DNA of 37,768 nucleotides, taken from Candidatus Woesearchaeota archaeon. GTDB lineage: Archaea; Nanobdellota; Nanobdellia; Woesearchaeales; DSVV01. Below the pieces are notes generated by a model that saw nothing but the letters and a program-made list of their open reading frames with translations, was not told the DNA's origin and searched no databases. The position numbers and the translations under genes are program-made. Positions 20,123 through 29,550 of the stretch are shown one piece after another. The DNA lies in NCBI GenBank assembly GCA_018303325.1, contig JAGVYH010000048.1, forward strand, positions 1 through 37,768. The letters run 5' to 3'. Each line of letters starts with the position of its first letter. The first letter of the stretch is position 1.

Positions 20123-20653
20123 ATGAAACATACAAAACACATTAAACAAAAACATGCGCAGCTAAAAATCGGCGAATCTATCTTAGTTTTGATAATCTTC
20201 TTTATTCTGTTGACAATGGGTTTAGTATTTTATGCAAAGGTTCAAACACATTTAACTAAACAAGATAATGACGAGTTCAATGCAAAACGTTCCATAGACA
20301 TGGCTTTGGCCATCAAATTTCTGCCAGAATTGCAGTGCACAGTGCAGGCAACAGAAGAGTTTGATTGTATAGATATTGCTAAACTATTAATCTTTAGCGA
20401 AGTCCTGAAAAACAAACCAGTTTATCAGAGATATTATGCGCAGCTGTTTCCTAATGCAAAGATTACCATAAAACAGGCATTTGCATCTGAAGGACCTCTA
20501 ATTTCAAAAGAAGGTATTCTTATGTTTGATAATAAATATGTAAATGAAGAACAAGCAGGCTCACTAAACATATTATTTTTTCCAGTCACACTTTATGATT
20601 CTTTAACCGATTCAAACTGTTTTGGATTTATTGAGTTAGAGGTTTACGGCTAA
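20123..20653 (+). CDS. Prepilin-like membrane protein
   Basis: KQKHAQLKIGESILVLIIFFILLTMGLVFYAKVQ. Confidence 0.65.
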   Translation: MKHTKHIKQKHAQLKIGESILVLIIFFILLTMGLVFYAKVQTHLTKQDNDEFNAKRSIDMALAIKFLPELQCTVQATEEFDCIDIAKLLIFSEVLKNKPVYQRYYAQLFPNAKITIKQAFASEGPLISKEGILMFDNKYVNEEQAGSLNILFFPVTLYDSLTDSNCFGFIELEVYG

Positions 20654-20674
20654 GGCAGGAACCAGATAAGAAAA

Positions 20675-21250
20675 ATGAAACACAAAAACTCAAAAAGAGC
20701 GCAGACAGAAATCATGGGATTAATGATTATTGTAGTTATTATTACTTTAATAGTTTTATTTGTTGTTTCTGTTGTTTATTTCAAGCCAAAAGATGATCCA
20801 TTACAGAGTTTTATCCAGAAAGATTTATCTACAAGCATAATCAGTGCAATGCTGAAGACAGGCTCTGGATGCACTAAAGATACAACAATGGAAGACTTGC
20901 TTATTGATATGGTTAAAGCAGGCGGTGGAAGCACAATTATTTGCAAAAATAGCGAGAAACTGTCTATTATATACAAAGACAATCCAGATTGTCAAAGTAT
21001 AATTAATGGAAAAAATGCTCTTGATTGTGGCATTTCACAAATACTTAAACCATTAGAAGAAAGAGGTCAGCCTTATCATTTTGTTGTTAAAGTGCAGAAC
21101 AATGCGCCGTATATCAATCAATCATACCTTTCAGAGGAGTTTGCAAGGGCAAAAAGCATGGAAGTAACGCCTTACACCCTGCCAATTTATCCAACTGACC
21201 AAGTATTGGAAATCTGGTTATGTATGGGTGGCGAATGTCCAGAGATATAA
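20675..21250 (+). CDS. Prepilin-like membrane protein
   Basis: MKHKNSKRAQTEIMGLMIIVVIITLIVLFVVSVVYFK. Confidence 0.65.
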   Translation: MKHKNSKRAQTEIMGLMIIVVIITLIVLFVVSVVYFKPKDDPLQSFIQKDLSTSIISAMLKTGSGCTKDTTMEDLLIDMVKAGGGSTIICKNSEKLSIIYKDNPDCQSIINGKNALDCGISQILKPLEERGQPYHFVVKVQNNAPYINQSYLSEEFARAKSMEVTPYTLPIYPTDQVLEIWLCMGGECPEI

Positions 21251-21358
21251 GCTAAATCATTAATATTATTGTTAAATATACATAATCTTTATATATTAGA
21301 CTTAACAGATAATTATAAAATATATAACAATAAAAATAAAATAAACGAGGTGGAGCAA

Positions 21359-21634
21359 ATGTTTAAAAAAGGTGATTTGTCGCTTAATATGATAATTGTA
21401 GCTATAATTGCATTGCTGGTTTTAGTTATTATCGCTGCAATATTTACAGGAAGATTAGCTTTGTTCAATATAGGTATTTCTGACTGCCTGAAAGTAAAAG
21501 GCGCACAATGCATGTTTGAATGCGGGAATGGTTATGTGCAGGACAAGACAAGCAAATGTTTGACTGAAGAGAAAAAGGTTGATCCTAACCAAGTCTGCTG
21601 CATACCGCAAGATTTTTCTGAAATTCAGGAATAA
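21359..21634 (+). CDS. Prepilin-like small Cys-containing membrane protein
   Basis: Start chosen at ATG 21359 after gaggtgg (MFKKGDLSLNMIIVAIIALLVLVIIAAIFTG) rather than the longer ORF from 21269. Confidence 0.6.
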   Translation: MFKKGDLSLNMIIVAIIALLVLVIIAAIFTGRLALFNIGISDCLKVKGAQCMFECGNGYVQDKTSKCLTEEKKVDPNQVCCIPQDFSEIQE

Positions 21635-21659
21635 TTTTTTATTTTTATTTTTTTGTTTT

Positions 21660-21690
21660 AGTTCCAAGGCGAAGCCACACGTCTCACTAT
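21660..21690 (+). repeat. Dispersed palindromic element, half copy R3
   Basis: AGTTCCAAGGCGAAGCCACACGTCTCACTAT; no matching right arm seen. Confidence 0.65.
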
Positions 21691-21810
21691 TTTAATTAAT
21701 TTATTTTTTCAAGTTTACTTTTCTAATAAACCTATTAAAAAAGACATTAATCAGCTAAACAAACACTTTTTCTATTAACTTTTAAATACTAGTTTAACTT
21801 TCTTATCTAT

Positions 21811-22728
21811 ATGAAACGAAAAGTTATCCAAATAGCAGACAAAACCTTTGTGATTTCACTGCCGTCTGAATGGGTCAAACGTTTTAACATCAGCAAAGGT
21901 GACGAAGTAGATTTAAAAGAATTTAATGATGGCTTAATTATTTCTTCTCAAAATCAGCTTGGAGCAACAGCTTCTATAAGAATTAATATCGCGAATCTTA
22001 ATGAGCGTGTTATTAGATGGTATCTTTCTGCACTGCACAAATCAGGGTATGATGAACTTGAAATAAATTATATTGACAAAGACCAGCTTAAATTAATCTA
22101 CGAGTTAATGAAAAACCTTTTCACAGGATTTAACATAATCTCTGAAACAAAAAATGTTGTAATATTGAAATCTATTTCTAAAGAGAACAAAGAGGAATTT
22201 GACGCTGCCTTAAGACGCTCATTTCGCGTTACCATCTCAATGGGCAGTGAGCTGATTGAATGTTTAAAAACCAAGAATTATGATAAATTACAGTTAATAA
22301 AAGAAAAAGAGCTTCTTAACAATCAGCTGACTAATTTCTGTGAAAGATTGGTTAACAAGCACAGGTTTGAAAAATCAGTATTTCAGTATATAATCATCTG
22401 GAATTTAGAGAAGATATGTGACAATTACAAATATATAATTAACGAACTGGAAAAAAAGAATACTGATATTAAAATCCAGCCGCAGATATCAAAGGAACTT
22501 ATTGACATTTTTGAGCTTGCCAACAATTATCTTGAACAATATTATGATATTTTATTTAATTTTAATATCACTAAATTAAACGCTATTGATGAACTCAAAA
22601 AACAAATCATGTCAAAAACATCTTCATTGAAATTAAGCGGTCTTGATAAAGAAATTCTTAGCCATTTAATTGTCTTGATAACACAGGCAACTGATTTTTC
22701 AGCTTCAATTATTGCGATGAATGTTTAA
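21811..22728 (+). CDS. AbrB-domain / PhoU-like regulator
   Basis: MKRKVIQIADKTFVISLPSEWVKRFNISKGDEVDLKEFNDGLIISSQ (SpoVT-AbrB fold), followed by helical PhoU-like region. Confidence 0.75.
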   Translation: MKRKVIQIADKTFVISLPSEWVKRFNISKGDEVDLKEFNDGLIISSQNQLGATASIRINIANLNERVIRWYLSALHKSGYDELEINYIDKDQLKLIYELMKNLFTGFNIISETKNVVILKSISKENKEEFDAALRRSFRVTISMGSELIECLKTKNYDKLQLIKEKELLNNQLTNFCERLVNKHRFEKSVFQYIIIWNLEKICDNYKYIINELEKKNTDIKIQPQISKELIDIFELANNYLEQYYDILFNFNITKLNAIDELKKQIMSKTSSLKLSGLDKEILSHLIVLITQATDFSASIIAMNV

Positions 22729-22774
22729 ATGAAAACAAAAAAAACAAATAATCCTGATAATCAACAACTAATAG

Positions 22775-25066
22775 CTAATTATGCATAAAATAATCCCTCA
22801 ACAATTTTAACCCAGTATCCCTTCTAACAAATTCTGTGCAGTGATATATATAAAATTCTCTGTACTCTCTTTTAATTATATCAATTGATTCCATTGCGCT
22901 ACCAAGAATCTGTGCTCTCAATGGTTGTATTCTAGGTCTAGACGGAGAGCTCCAGGCAAAGCATAATGCAATGGCTCTTTCGTAGACAGAATTAAGATAT
23001 TTCAGGGTAAATAATTCCTGTTCTTGTTCATCTGCTTTTTCAGATTTTATGCTTCTATCTGGCACATTTAGTGCTTCTGTATCTTGTATTCTAAGCGTTC
23101 TAAAATATGAATATTCCCTAAAATAATGTTTTGCTGCATTTATCCTGAATTCCCAGCTCATTTTTCCTGAATAATTTAACAAATTAACCAATTCCTGCGC
23201 CTGTTCAATCGTGCCTTTCTCATCCCAGTCAATTGCAATAATCCTTTCTCCTCTTAATTTCGGAATTAAGCCAGTTTCTATTATCCAATTTTCAGGATGC
23301 GCATCTTTGTTGAATACATATTCTGAATTAATCCTTGCATCAACTATATACCCTGCCAGAAGCTTATCTATAATCTTTGCATCAATATCATACTCTTGTT
23401 TTAATCTTCCAACTCTGTCGTCAAAATATTCTCTGCTTTTTCTTGTTGCTTTTCCTTCAACAGGCATTTTAGCATGAATAAATGCAAGCATAGTAAGAAT
23501 TTCTATAGTAACCTTTTCCGCTTCTGGCTCAGAACAACTATTTATTTTCTCAAGCAGCGTTAAACCAATGCTTCTTCTCATAACCTGCACAAGTTTATTG
23601 TCATACTCAATATAGGTTATATTTTCACTGAATCCTAATCTTTTTAATATCTGTAGTCTTCTGTTCTCGTCGTCACATAACCTATTTTGGTCTTTTTCAT
23701 ACTCATGCATTAATTCTTTTAACATCTTTGCATGTATTTCTTGTGCTTGACTTAGATTAGTGCTGGCTTTCTCTGTTTCATCACGAGAATCTTGTTTGTA
23801 AATATAAGTTGCATTTAGGAATTTGCTTGCTTCGCCGCTTATCTGCCTTACTTGTTTGGTTGTTTCTCCGCAGCTTTCAAGCGCATACTTTTCGTCAGTT
23901 TCAATCTTTTGGTAAATCGCTTTATGAATATTAATTGCTTTTCTTTTCTCGTCGTCATTTCCATTCTCAAGTTCTTCAGCATACAATACTTTCAGCTCAA
24001 GGCTATCTGAAAATACATTTAATGCTTCTTCAAATGTCTTGAGGCATTTAAGATGTTCTCCACGTACTTTATAACTGTATGCTCTGTTGCAGTACAATAC
24101 TAAAATATCTTTACTTAACTTTCCTTCTTTTCTTGCTTCTTTCAGCCTTTTTTTTAGTTGCAATGTTTCTAAAAATCCAGTTAGGTACATATTCAATCTT
24201 TCTATAAATAAATTAGATCTCATAAATCTAACCTTTTTTTTATAAGGCAATTTTTCATTGGCTTTTCTTAGTTCAAACAAAGCATTATTATCATCACTCA
24301 TCATTGAATAAGCGTATGCCTTTGAAAGGTTTGCAGCATAATCTTCAAGAGAAAGATGTTCTATTTCTTCACTAATCTCTAAATATTTTTTATGATTTCT
24401 TCTGAACAAATTATACACTAATCTTAAACCCAGCCATGTAACTTTTCTCTGCTCAGGATTAGATAATGGTTTTAACGAGTCAAATATTGCTTGTGTTACC
24501 CCAAAAAAAGGAGCAGAAGATATGGCTAAATAAGCAAAACTTCTGGAAACATATCCATTAATGAAATTAATAAACCCCATTCTTTCATACTCAAGCTTAG
24601 GCATTAACCAACTAGGCTCAAGAATGACATATTCGCCATATCTTGGTTCAATTCTGTGTTCATTAAATAAACCAGTTAACAAATATAAATCAAATCTGAT
24701 CATTTCATTATGCACTAGAAACCATAATGCCAATCCGGCAGAAATAGGATAGTTTAATATTTTCCAGACTCCTTTCGGTTCAACTTTTACTCTTTCCTCT
24801 GTCCTGTGCTTGTGTGCATAAAGGCTTGCATATAAAAAAATAGAACCAATTCCAGCATCTGTTATAGTTGGATTAATTGTCTCAGTCACACCACCAAAAC
24901 TATTTAAATTATGCATTAGCAGTGTTTCCAGTCCAAAATAAACCGGCGCAACTATTTCAGGATAATATCTTTTAACAAATTCTTTTGCTTTCTTGAGTTT
25001 AGAGTCTTTTAACTGCTCATTTAGATGCTTATTTATTAGTTTATCAAGATTCATAGAGTTTCTCAT
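22775..25066 (-). CDS. Large membrane-associated, TPR-like protein with C-terminal APH/kinase-like motifs
   Basis: 763 aa; N-terminal hydrophobic segments; central helical repeats; NKDAHPENWIIE...RIIAIDWDEKG resembles APH catalytic and metal-binding loops. Confidence 0.5.
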   Translation of the reverse strand: MRNSMNLDKLINKHLNEQLKDSKLKKAKEFVKRYYPEIVAPVYFGLETLLMHNLNSFGGVTETINPTITDAGIGSIFLYASLYAHKHRTEERVKVEPKGVWKILNYPISAGLALWFLVHNEMIRFDLYLLTGLFNEHRIEPRYGEYVILEPSWLMPKLEYERMGFINFINGYVSRSFAYLAISSAPFFGVTQAIFDSLKPLSNPEQRKVTWLGLRLVYNLFRRNHKKYLEISEEIEHLSLEDYAANLSKAYAYSMMSDDNNALFELRKANEKLPYKKKVRFMRSNLFIERLNMYLTGFLETLQLKKRLKEARKEGKLSKDILVLYCNRAYSYKVRGEHLKCLKTFEEALNVFSDSLELKVLYAEELENGNDDEKRKAINIHKAIYQKIETDEKYALESCGETTKQVRQISGEASKFLNATYIYKQDSRDETEKASTNLSQAQEIHAKMLKELMHEYEKDQNRLCDDENRRLQILKRLGFSENITYIEYDNKLVQVMRRSIGLTLLEKINSCSEPEAEKVTIEILTMLAFIHAKMPVEGKATRKSREYFDDRVGRLKQEYDIDAKIIDKLLAGYIVDARINSEYVFNKDAHPENWIIETGLIPKLRGERIIAIDWDEKGTIEQAQELVNLLNYSGKMSWEFRINAAKHYFREYSYFRTLRIQDTEALNVPDRSIKSEKADEQEQELFTLKYLNSVYERAIALCFAWSSPSRPRIQPLRAQILGSAMESIDIIKREYREFYIYHCTEFVRRDTGLKLLRDYFMHN

Positions 25067-25231
25067 CTCTGCTATAACTTCTCTGTCTCTTTCTTTATAT
25101 CTCTAAAACACCTTAAAACCCACTAAAACGCCCTTATTTTAGCAGGTATATTTAACAAACATTTAAATATATCCAAAAAAGATAACTCTATACAAGCATA
25201 ATGCAGTGCGGAGCATCATTTTATTATCACC

Positions 25232-25357
25232 ATGCTAACTAAACTTAAACTAAGCAAAAAAGGCGATTGGGAATCATTAGTGAAAACAATAATCATACTT
25301 TTAGTATTTGCAGCGCTGGTATTATCTGTAATAGGGATTTTTAAAATTTTGAAATAA
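25232..25357 (+). CDS. Prepilin-like 41-aa peptide
   Basis: MLTKLKLSKKGDWESLVKTIIILLVFAALVLSVIGIFKILK; below the ORF-track cutoff. Confidence 0.55.
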   Translation: MLTKLKLSKKGDWESLVKTIIILLVFAALVLSVIGIFKILK

Positions 25358-25432
25358 GAACATTAATACAAATAATAAATAAATAAATCAAACACAAAAC
25401 AGATTAAACACAATGAATGCCGGTTAATCATC

Positions 25433-26308
25433 ATGCTTAATAATAAAAAAAGAGGAATAGCCTTGCCAAGGCTTACACAAATTATATTAGTTTTACTGTT
25501 TTTTATAGTTGCATTAGTTATTGCTCCTAGCTTTCTTAATTGGTCTGGTCTTAAATCAAAGGAAGAGGTTTGCAAGTTTACTATAGGAGCTGGACAGTTT
25601 ACAAAGGTAGGTTCTTTTAGTGTTATAAGAGAAAAATGTCCGCAGAGTATGATTAGGATTTACAATGACAAAATTACTAAAGATGACAAACCTTTACCTT
25701 TCAAGTTTAAAGAGGGCGAAAAGACCAAGGTTCAGATAACATTCAAAGATAATTTGCCAGAAGAGTTTGTTTATAAAACTCTTTCTGATGAGATGGTAAA
25801 CTGTTGGGATAAGTTTGGCCACGGCAAAGATATATTTGAAGCTAATTTATTAACCACAAACAAAAATTGTGCAAGATGCGCGTTGGTAACTTTTGATGGA
25901 AGCGCTGTAAATTCTGGTTCTTTGGGTTCTTTAAACAGGCTGGCTGAGTTTATGTCAACAAACACAATTAAGGGAACAGAAGAAACATATTATGATCATC
26001 TTTATATGAATGCAATATCTAATAAACACAATGTTAATCTGCTTGTGATGGGCGAGGAGATGTCAGATTCAGATGAAAAAGACCTGCCTTATTATAACCC
26101 GCAGTCTTTGGTTATTGACCAGTCAACTTCAATAATACCTTCTGTCACTAATACTTATCAAATTATTTACTTTGTCTGGAGCAGCCAGAATATTGTTCAG
26201 ATATTAGACCAATTAGGATTAAGCGCTAAATTTGATGTTCCTTCACATGTGTTTTTAGTTCCAAGCGATCAAATCACCACTTATCTTTGCGAGAATTTTA
26301 TGAATTAG
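25433..26308 (+). CDS. Prepilin-like membrane protein
   Basis: MLNNKKRGIALPRLTQIILVLLFFIVALVIAPSFLNW. Confidence 0.6.
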   Translation: MLNNKKRGIALPRLTQIILVLLFFIVALVIAPSFLNWSGLKSKEEVCKFTIGAGQFTKVGSFSVIREKCPQSMIRIYNDKITKDDKPLPFKFKEGEKTKVQITFKDNLPEEFVYKTLSDEMVNCWDKFGHGKDIFEANLLTTNKNCARCALVTFDGSAVNSGSLGSLNRLAEFMSTNTIKGTEETYYDHLYMNAISNKHNVNLLVMGEEMSDSDEKDLPYYNPQSLVIDQSTSIIPSVTNTYQIIYFVWSSQNIVQILDQLGLSAKFDVPSHVFLVPSDQITTYLCENFMN

Positions 26309-26332
26309 TTTATTTTTTGCAATAAAAACCAA

Positions 26333-27265
26333 ATGAACACTAAAACAAAAAAATCACAAATGATGACGTTTACCCTCGTCGGTGTACTCATTATGCTGTT
26401 TTTATTGTTTATTTTATTGTTTGAATCAAATCTTTTTATCAAATACAAAGAAACAACTTCTCTTAATAATTGCAGGCAATCAACAATGCTGGCATCATTC
26501 AAACAGCCAACAGTTTTGGCAACCTTAACCGGGGCACAGGAGTCGATAGAAAAATCAGGCAAAGACATAAATTGTCCAATTATTTACAAAAAAATCAAAG
26601 AATACAATGGCAAGGAAACTGACAATTATTACATAAACAAAGTTATAGCAGACCAAATGGCAGGGTGCTGGTATAAATTTAATGAAGGCAATGTAAATTT
26701 ATTCTCTAAAGTTCACGGCGAAACAACAGAATATTGTGTTGTCTGCAGTGTCATCTCATTCGAGGAAGATGCGAAAAACAATGAAGTGAATGGGCTGTTA
26801 AATTTTATAGCCTCAAAAAACACACCCGCATTATTTGGAACAAAGACATACATAGAATATTTATCAGGCGTAGCAACAGACGTGGAAATGCAAAAAAAGA
26901 TTAAAGAGCAGGATACTTCTTCGATAAACACTGCAAGTGATTATATTGTTTTATTTTATTATCCAAAAAAAGGATATTATTCTGAGGCAGAAGCAGTTGT
27001 TTTAGGTTCAAAGGTTGGCGGCGGTGTTGGCGGAGTTCTTACTTTAGTGCTCAAATATCTGCCGCAGGCAAAAGCAGTTAGCTGGGTTGGCGGTAAATGG
27101 TTTATTATGGGATCATCTGCAGTAGGCGGTTGGATTGGCAGTTTCTTTGGCCACGGCAAAGGGTATGAGTATGGCGCCCAGGTTTTATTATTGCCTTACC
27201 ATCAGGAAATGCTTAAAGAAATGAAATGCGAGATGCCAGTGCCGTTGGGTTATAGGCCAGATTGA
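26333..27265 (+). CDS. Prepilin-like membrane protein, related in layout to the preceding gene
   Basis: MNTKTKKSQMMTFTLVGVLIMLFLLFILLFES. Shared order with 25433..26308: 'MxGCWYKF/MVNCWDKFG', 'CxxC', 'ETYYDHL/KTYIEYL'. Confidence 0.6.
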   Translation: MNTKTKKSQMMTFTLVGVLIMLFLLFILLFESNLFIKYKETTSLNNCRQSTMLASFKQPTVLATLTGAQESIEKSGKDINCPIIYKKIKEYNGKETDNYYINKVIADQMAGCWYKFNEGNVNLFSKVHGETTEYCVVCSVISFEEDAKNNEVNGLLNFIASKNTPALFGTKTYIEYLSGVATDVEMQKKIKEQDTSSINTASDYIVLFYYPKKGYYSEAEAVVLGSKVGGGVGGVLTLVLKYLPQAKAVSWVGGKWFIMGSSAVGGWIGSFFGHGKGYEYGAQVLLLPYHQEMLKEMKCEMPVPLGYRPD

Positions 27266-27355
27266 TATTTACTTTTTGTTTATAGTTAGTAAATATTTTT
27301 TTGATAAACTTTTTTCTGATTAACTTTATAAATAAATCATATTTCTTTATATCTT

Positions 27356-27535
27356 GAGGGGATGCCGGAGTGGCCAAACGGGATAGACTCAAGGTATTTG
27401 GGTGCTGAGAGCTCTTTCAAGAGTGCGATGAAGAAACCAAATATAAGTCATCTATTGGCTTAGTGCCTACTAGGGTTCAAATGGTTAACGATGAAGTTCA
27501 ACTAAAGCGTTAGCTTGAATGTCCCTATCCCCTCA
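27356..27535 (+). tRNA. tRNA-Leu(CAA) with two introns: 27394-27449 (37/38) and 27482-27521 (59/60)
   Basis: Acceptor GAGGGGA/TCCCCTC; anticodon stem ATAGA/TCTAT with spliced loop CTCAAGA (anticodon 27390-27392); T-stem TAGGG/CCCTA with spliced loop TTCAAAT. BHB at both sites. Spliced length 84 nt. Confidence 0.88.
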
Positions 27536-27641
27536 GTTTATATTTCTCAAGATTAATTGCAAGGACATGTGTATAATATGAAAGTGGTATTGAACGAAGT
27601 GAAATACCACAGATGACATTTTCCGAGGTTTTGGCTTGCCC

Positions 27642-27731
27642 AAAAGCTCGCTTATTGCCTACTAGGGTTCGAATACTTAGCAACGAAGTCGATAAGGATT
27701 TCGTCGTAAGACGAATTTCCCTATCCCCTCA
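27642..27731 (+). tRNA. Orphan tRNA-Leu-like 3' half with a 59/60 intron (27674-27717)
   Basis: GCTTATTGCCTACTAGGGTTCGAA|intron|TCCCTATCCCCTCA matches the 3' half of the upstream tRNA-Leu. BHB TAGGG-TTCG-AAT.../...CGAA-TTT-CCCTA. No 5' half seen nearby. Confidence 0.6.
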
Positions 27732-27748
27732 GTTTTTATATGTTTCAT

Positions 27749-27880
27749 TCCTGGCATGTCCAACACGTTCACTATGATAAAACAGTTATTCGTTCTTCGC
27801 TATTTGTAATGAAAAACTAAAAACGAAGAACAAATAACTACTAATTATTCATGAGACGGTGGACTGCGTCCCAAGAACTG
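27749..27880 (-). repeat. Dispersed palindromic element, copy R4
   Basis: Minus strand: CAGTTCTTGGGACGCAGTCCACCGTCTCATGAATAA...ATCATAGTGAACGTGTTGGACATGCCAGG. Interior hairpin AGTTATTcGTTCTTCG/CGAAGAACaAATAACT. Confidence 0.75.
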
Positions 27881-27932
27881 ACTTAAAACAAAATAAAAGT
27901 ATTCTAAGAATAAAAATCTCAGCAAAACAGAA

Positions 27933-28277
27933 CTAATTCCCCAATCCTTTCAGCCTGTTTTCTATATCAACTATGCTTTTTTCAAGTTCCTGCAACTGCT
28001 TAGAATAATCATAAAGTGACTTAGGTTTTTCTTTTCTGGGAATTTCTTTCTCTTCAATCTTAATCTTTAATTTTGGCATTTGCTCTTTAAATGTATTAAA
28101 CAGGACAATGACTTCTTTTAATTTAGCTTTTAAGTTAGCTGTTTCTTTTACTTTTTCTTCTCTTACTCTTTTAAATATCTCGCATCTTTTCATACAATCA
28201 ACTAATCCTTTCTGTGCAGTAAGCAGTTCTATCCTTAATTTATCCTGCGGATAAACTTCGATAAAATATTGTGTCAT
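27933..28277 (-). CDS. Coiled-coil protein, unknown function
   Basis: 114 aa, Lys/Glu-rich helical sequence; in a tandem set with the next two genes. Confidence 0.5.
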   Translation of the reverse strand: MTQYFIEVYPQDKLRIELLTAQKGLVDCMKRCEIFKRVREEKVKETANLKAKLKEVIVLFNTFKEQMPKLKIKIEEKEIPRKEKPKSLYDYSKQLQELEKSIVDIENRLKGLGN

Positions 28278-28342
28278 TTTTCCTCTAGTTTCTCTTATTT
28301 TTTTAATTTGTATGAAAATTAATTGCTCTATATGTATATCTC

Positions 28343-28588
28343 TTACTTATGTCCGGCATTAACCAATGTTTGGTCAACTCTCTGCAGTTTTACTTCGACG
28401 TCATTAACCATCTTTCTCCAAATCTCCATTTCAACCTCTTCTTCTTTTTTCAGGTCATTTATTCTAATCAAACTTTTTTTTGCGTCGTCAATCTTGCCTT
28501 TGATAAGATCTATTGCTGCCAATGCTTCCTTATAAGTCTCCATTTTAATAAACATTGAATTATCACTTACAATACCCATTTTAACCAA
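28343..28588 (-). CDS. Small helical protein, unknown function
   Basis: 81 aa; overlaps the end of the upstream gene 28581..29285. Confidence 0.5.
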   Translation of the reverse strand: MVKMGIVSDNSMFIKMETYKEALAAIDLIKGKIDDAKKSLIRINDLKKEEEVEMEIWRKMVNDVEVKLQRVDQTLVNAGHK

Positions 28589-29285
28589 CCTCGTTTTTTC
28601 CGAAAATAAGCTCGTCTAATTTTGTAAACTGATTGTAAACACCTTCTAAATCACTTTGGAATTTATTATATCTTCCGTTTTTCTCTTCCTGAATATTTCC
28701 CAGTCTAGTTACAGTATCAATCTGTGTTTCAACCAAATCATTCATCTGCATAACCTGCAGCATTATCATCTTATATTGAGTAAGTGTAATAAATGAAGAA
28801 ATTCTTTTCGGTTTTTGTTTAGTGTCTTGTTTAAGTAGCCTGTCAAAATCCGGAATGTTAGGCTTTAATATTTCTTTGATTTCATCTTCGCTTGGAAAAT
28901 CTTTTTGAGAATAATGCTCAAAAGGCAGTCTTGAAACTATTTCAGGCGGTGTTTCTTCCTCCTGTACAAACTGCATTTCTTTATACTTTTTTTCCTGTTT
29001 AATATTTTCAGGGAATTCTTTAGGCAGGTCTGGAAAACTAGGAAATTCAGGAAACGCATCCTTTTCTTCTTTTAATTCTGAAGGTGGCAATGGCACTTCC
29101 TCATCAGAGCCAATTTTAAATTCTTTCATTCTGAACTCTTTTTGTTTCATGTCAGACATAGAATGAATTGGTGGAATATCTGGCTCGCTTAACCCAAAGC
29201 TTTGTTTATCCTCAGAACTGATAGGTGGCGGTGCATCTAATGATGGTGGTGTATCTAATCCTTTTTTCTTTGAAAACCAACCCAT
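28581..29285 (-). CDS. Conserved-looking protein with Pro-rich N-terminus and helical C-terminus
   Basis: MGWFSKKKGLDTPPSLDAPPPISSEDKQ..., 234 aa. Confidence 0.55.
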   Translation of the reverse strand: MGWFSKKKGLDTPPSLDAPPPISSEDKQSFGLSEPDIPPIHSMSDMKQKEFRMKEFKIGSDEEVPLPPSELKEEKDAFPEFPSFPDLPKEFPENIKQEKKYKEMQFVQEEETPPEIVSRLPFEHYSQKDFPSEDEIKEILKPNIPDFDRLLKQDTKQKPKRISSFITLTQYKMIMLQVMQMNDLVETQIDTVTRLGNIQEEKNGRYNKFQSDLEGVYNQFTKLDELIFGKNEVG

Positions 29286-29550
29286 TAGCTCACCTTTTTT
29301 AATCCTGAATTAACGTTTTATATACTCTTATCTATTAATATTTAATCTATTTTGTTATATGTTATTAAAAGTTTTTGTACAACTCAGCAATAACAACAAG
29401 GTATTTTGATTTTTTAACCACTTTTTACATTTTTCAATAATTATTTACTTCCTCCATTAATCTTGTTTTTACAATAATTGTACTTGTTTAGCTGAGTTCT
29501 GTTTCTTAGCCACTTTTTTCCATTTATAACAAGTTATTAAGCTCCCAATC

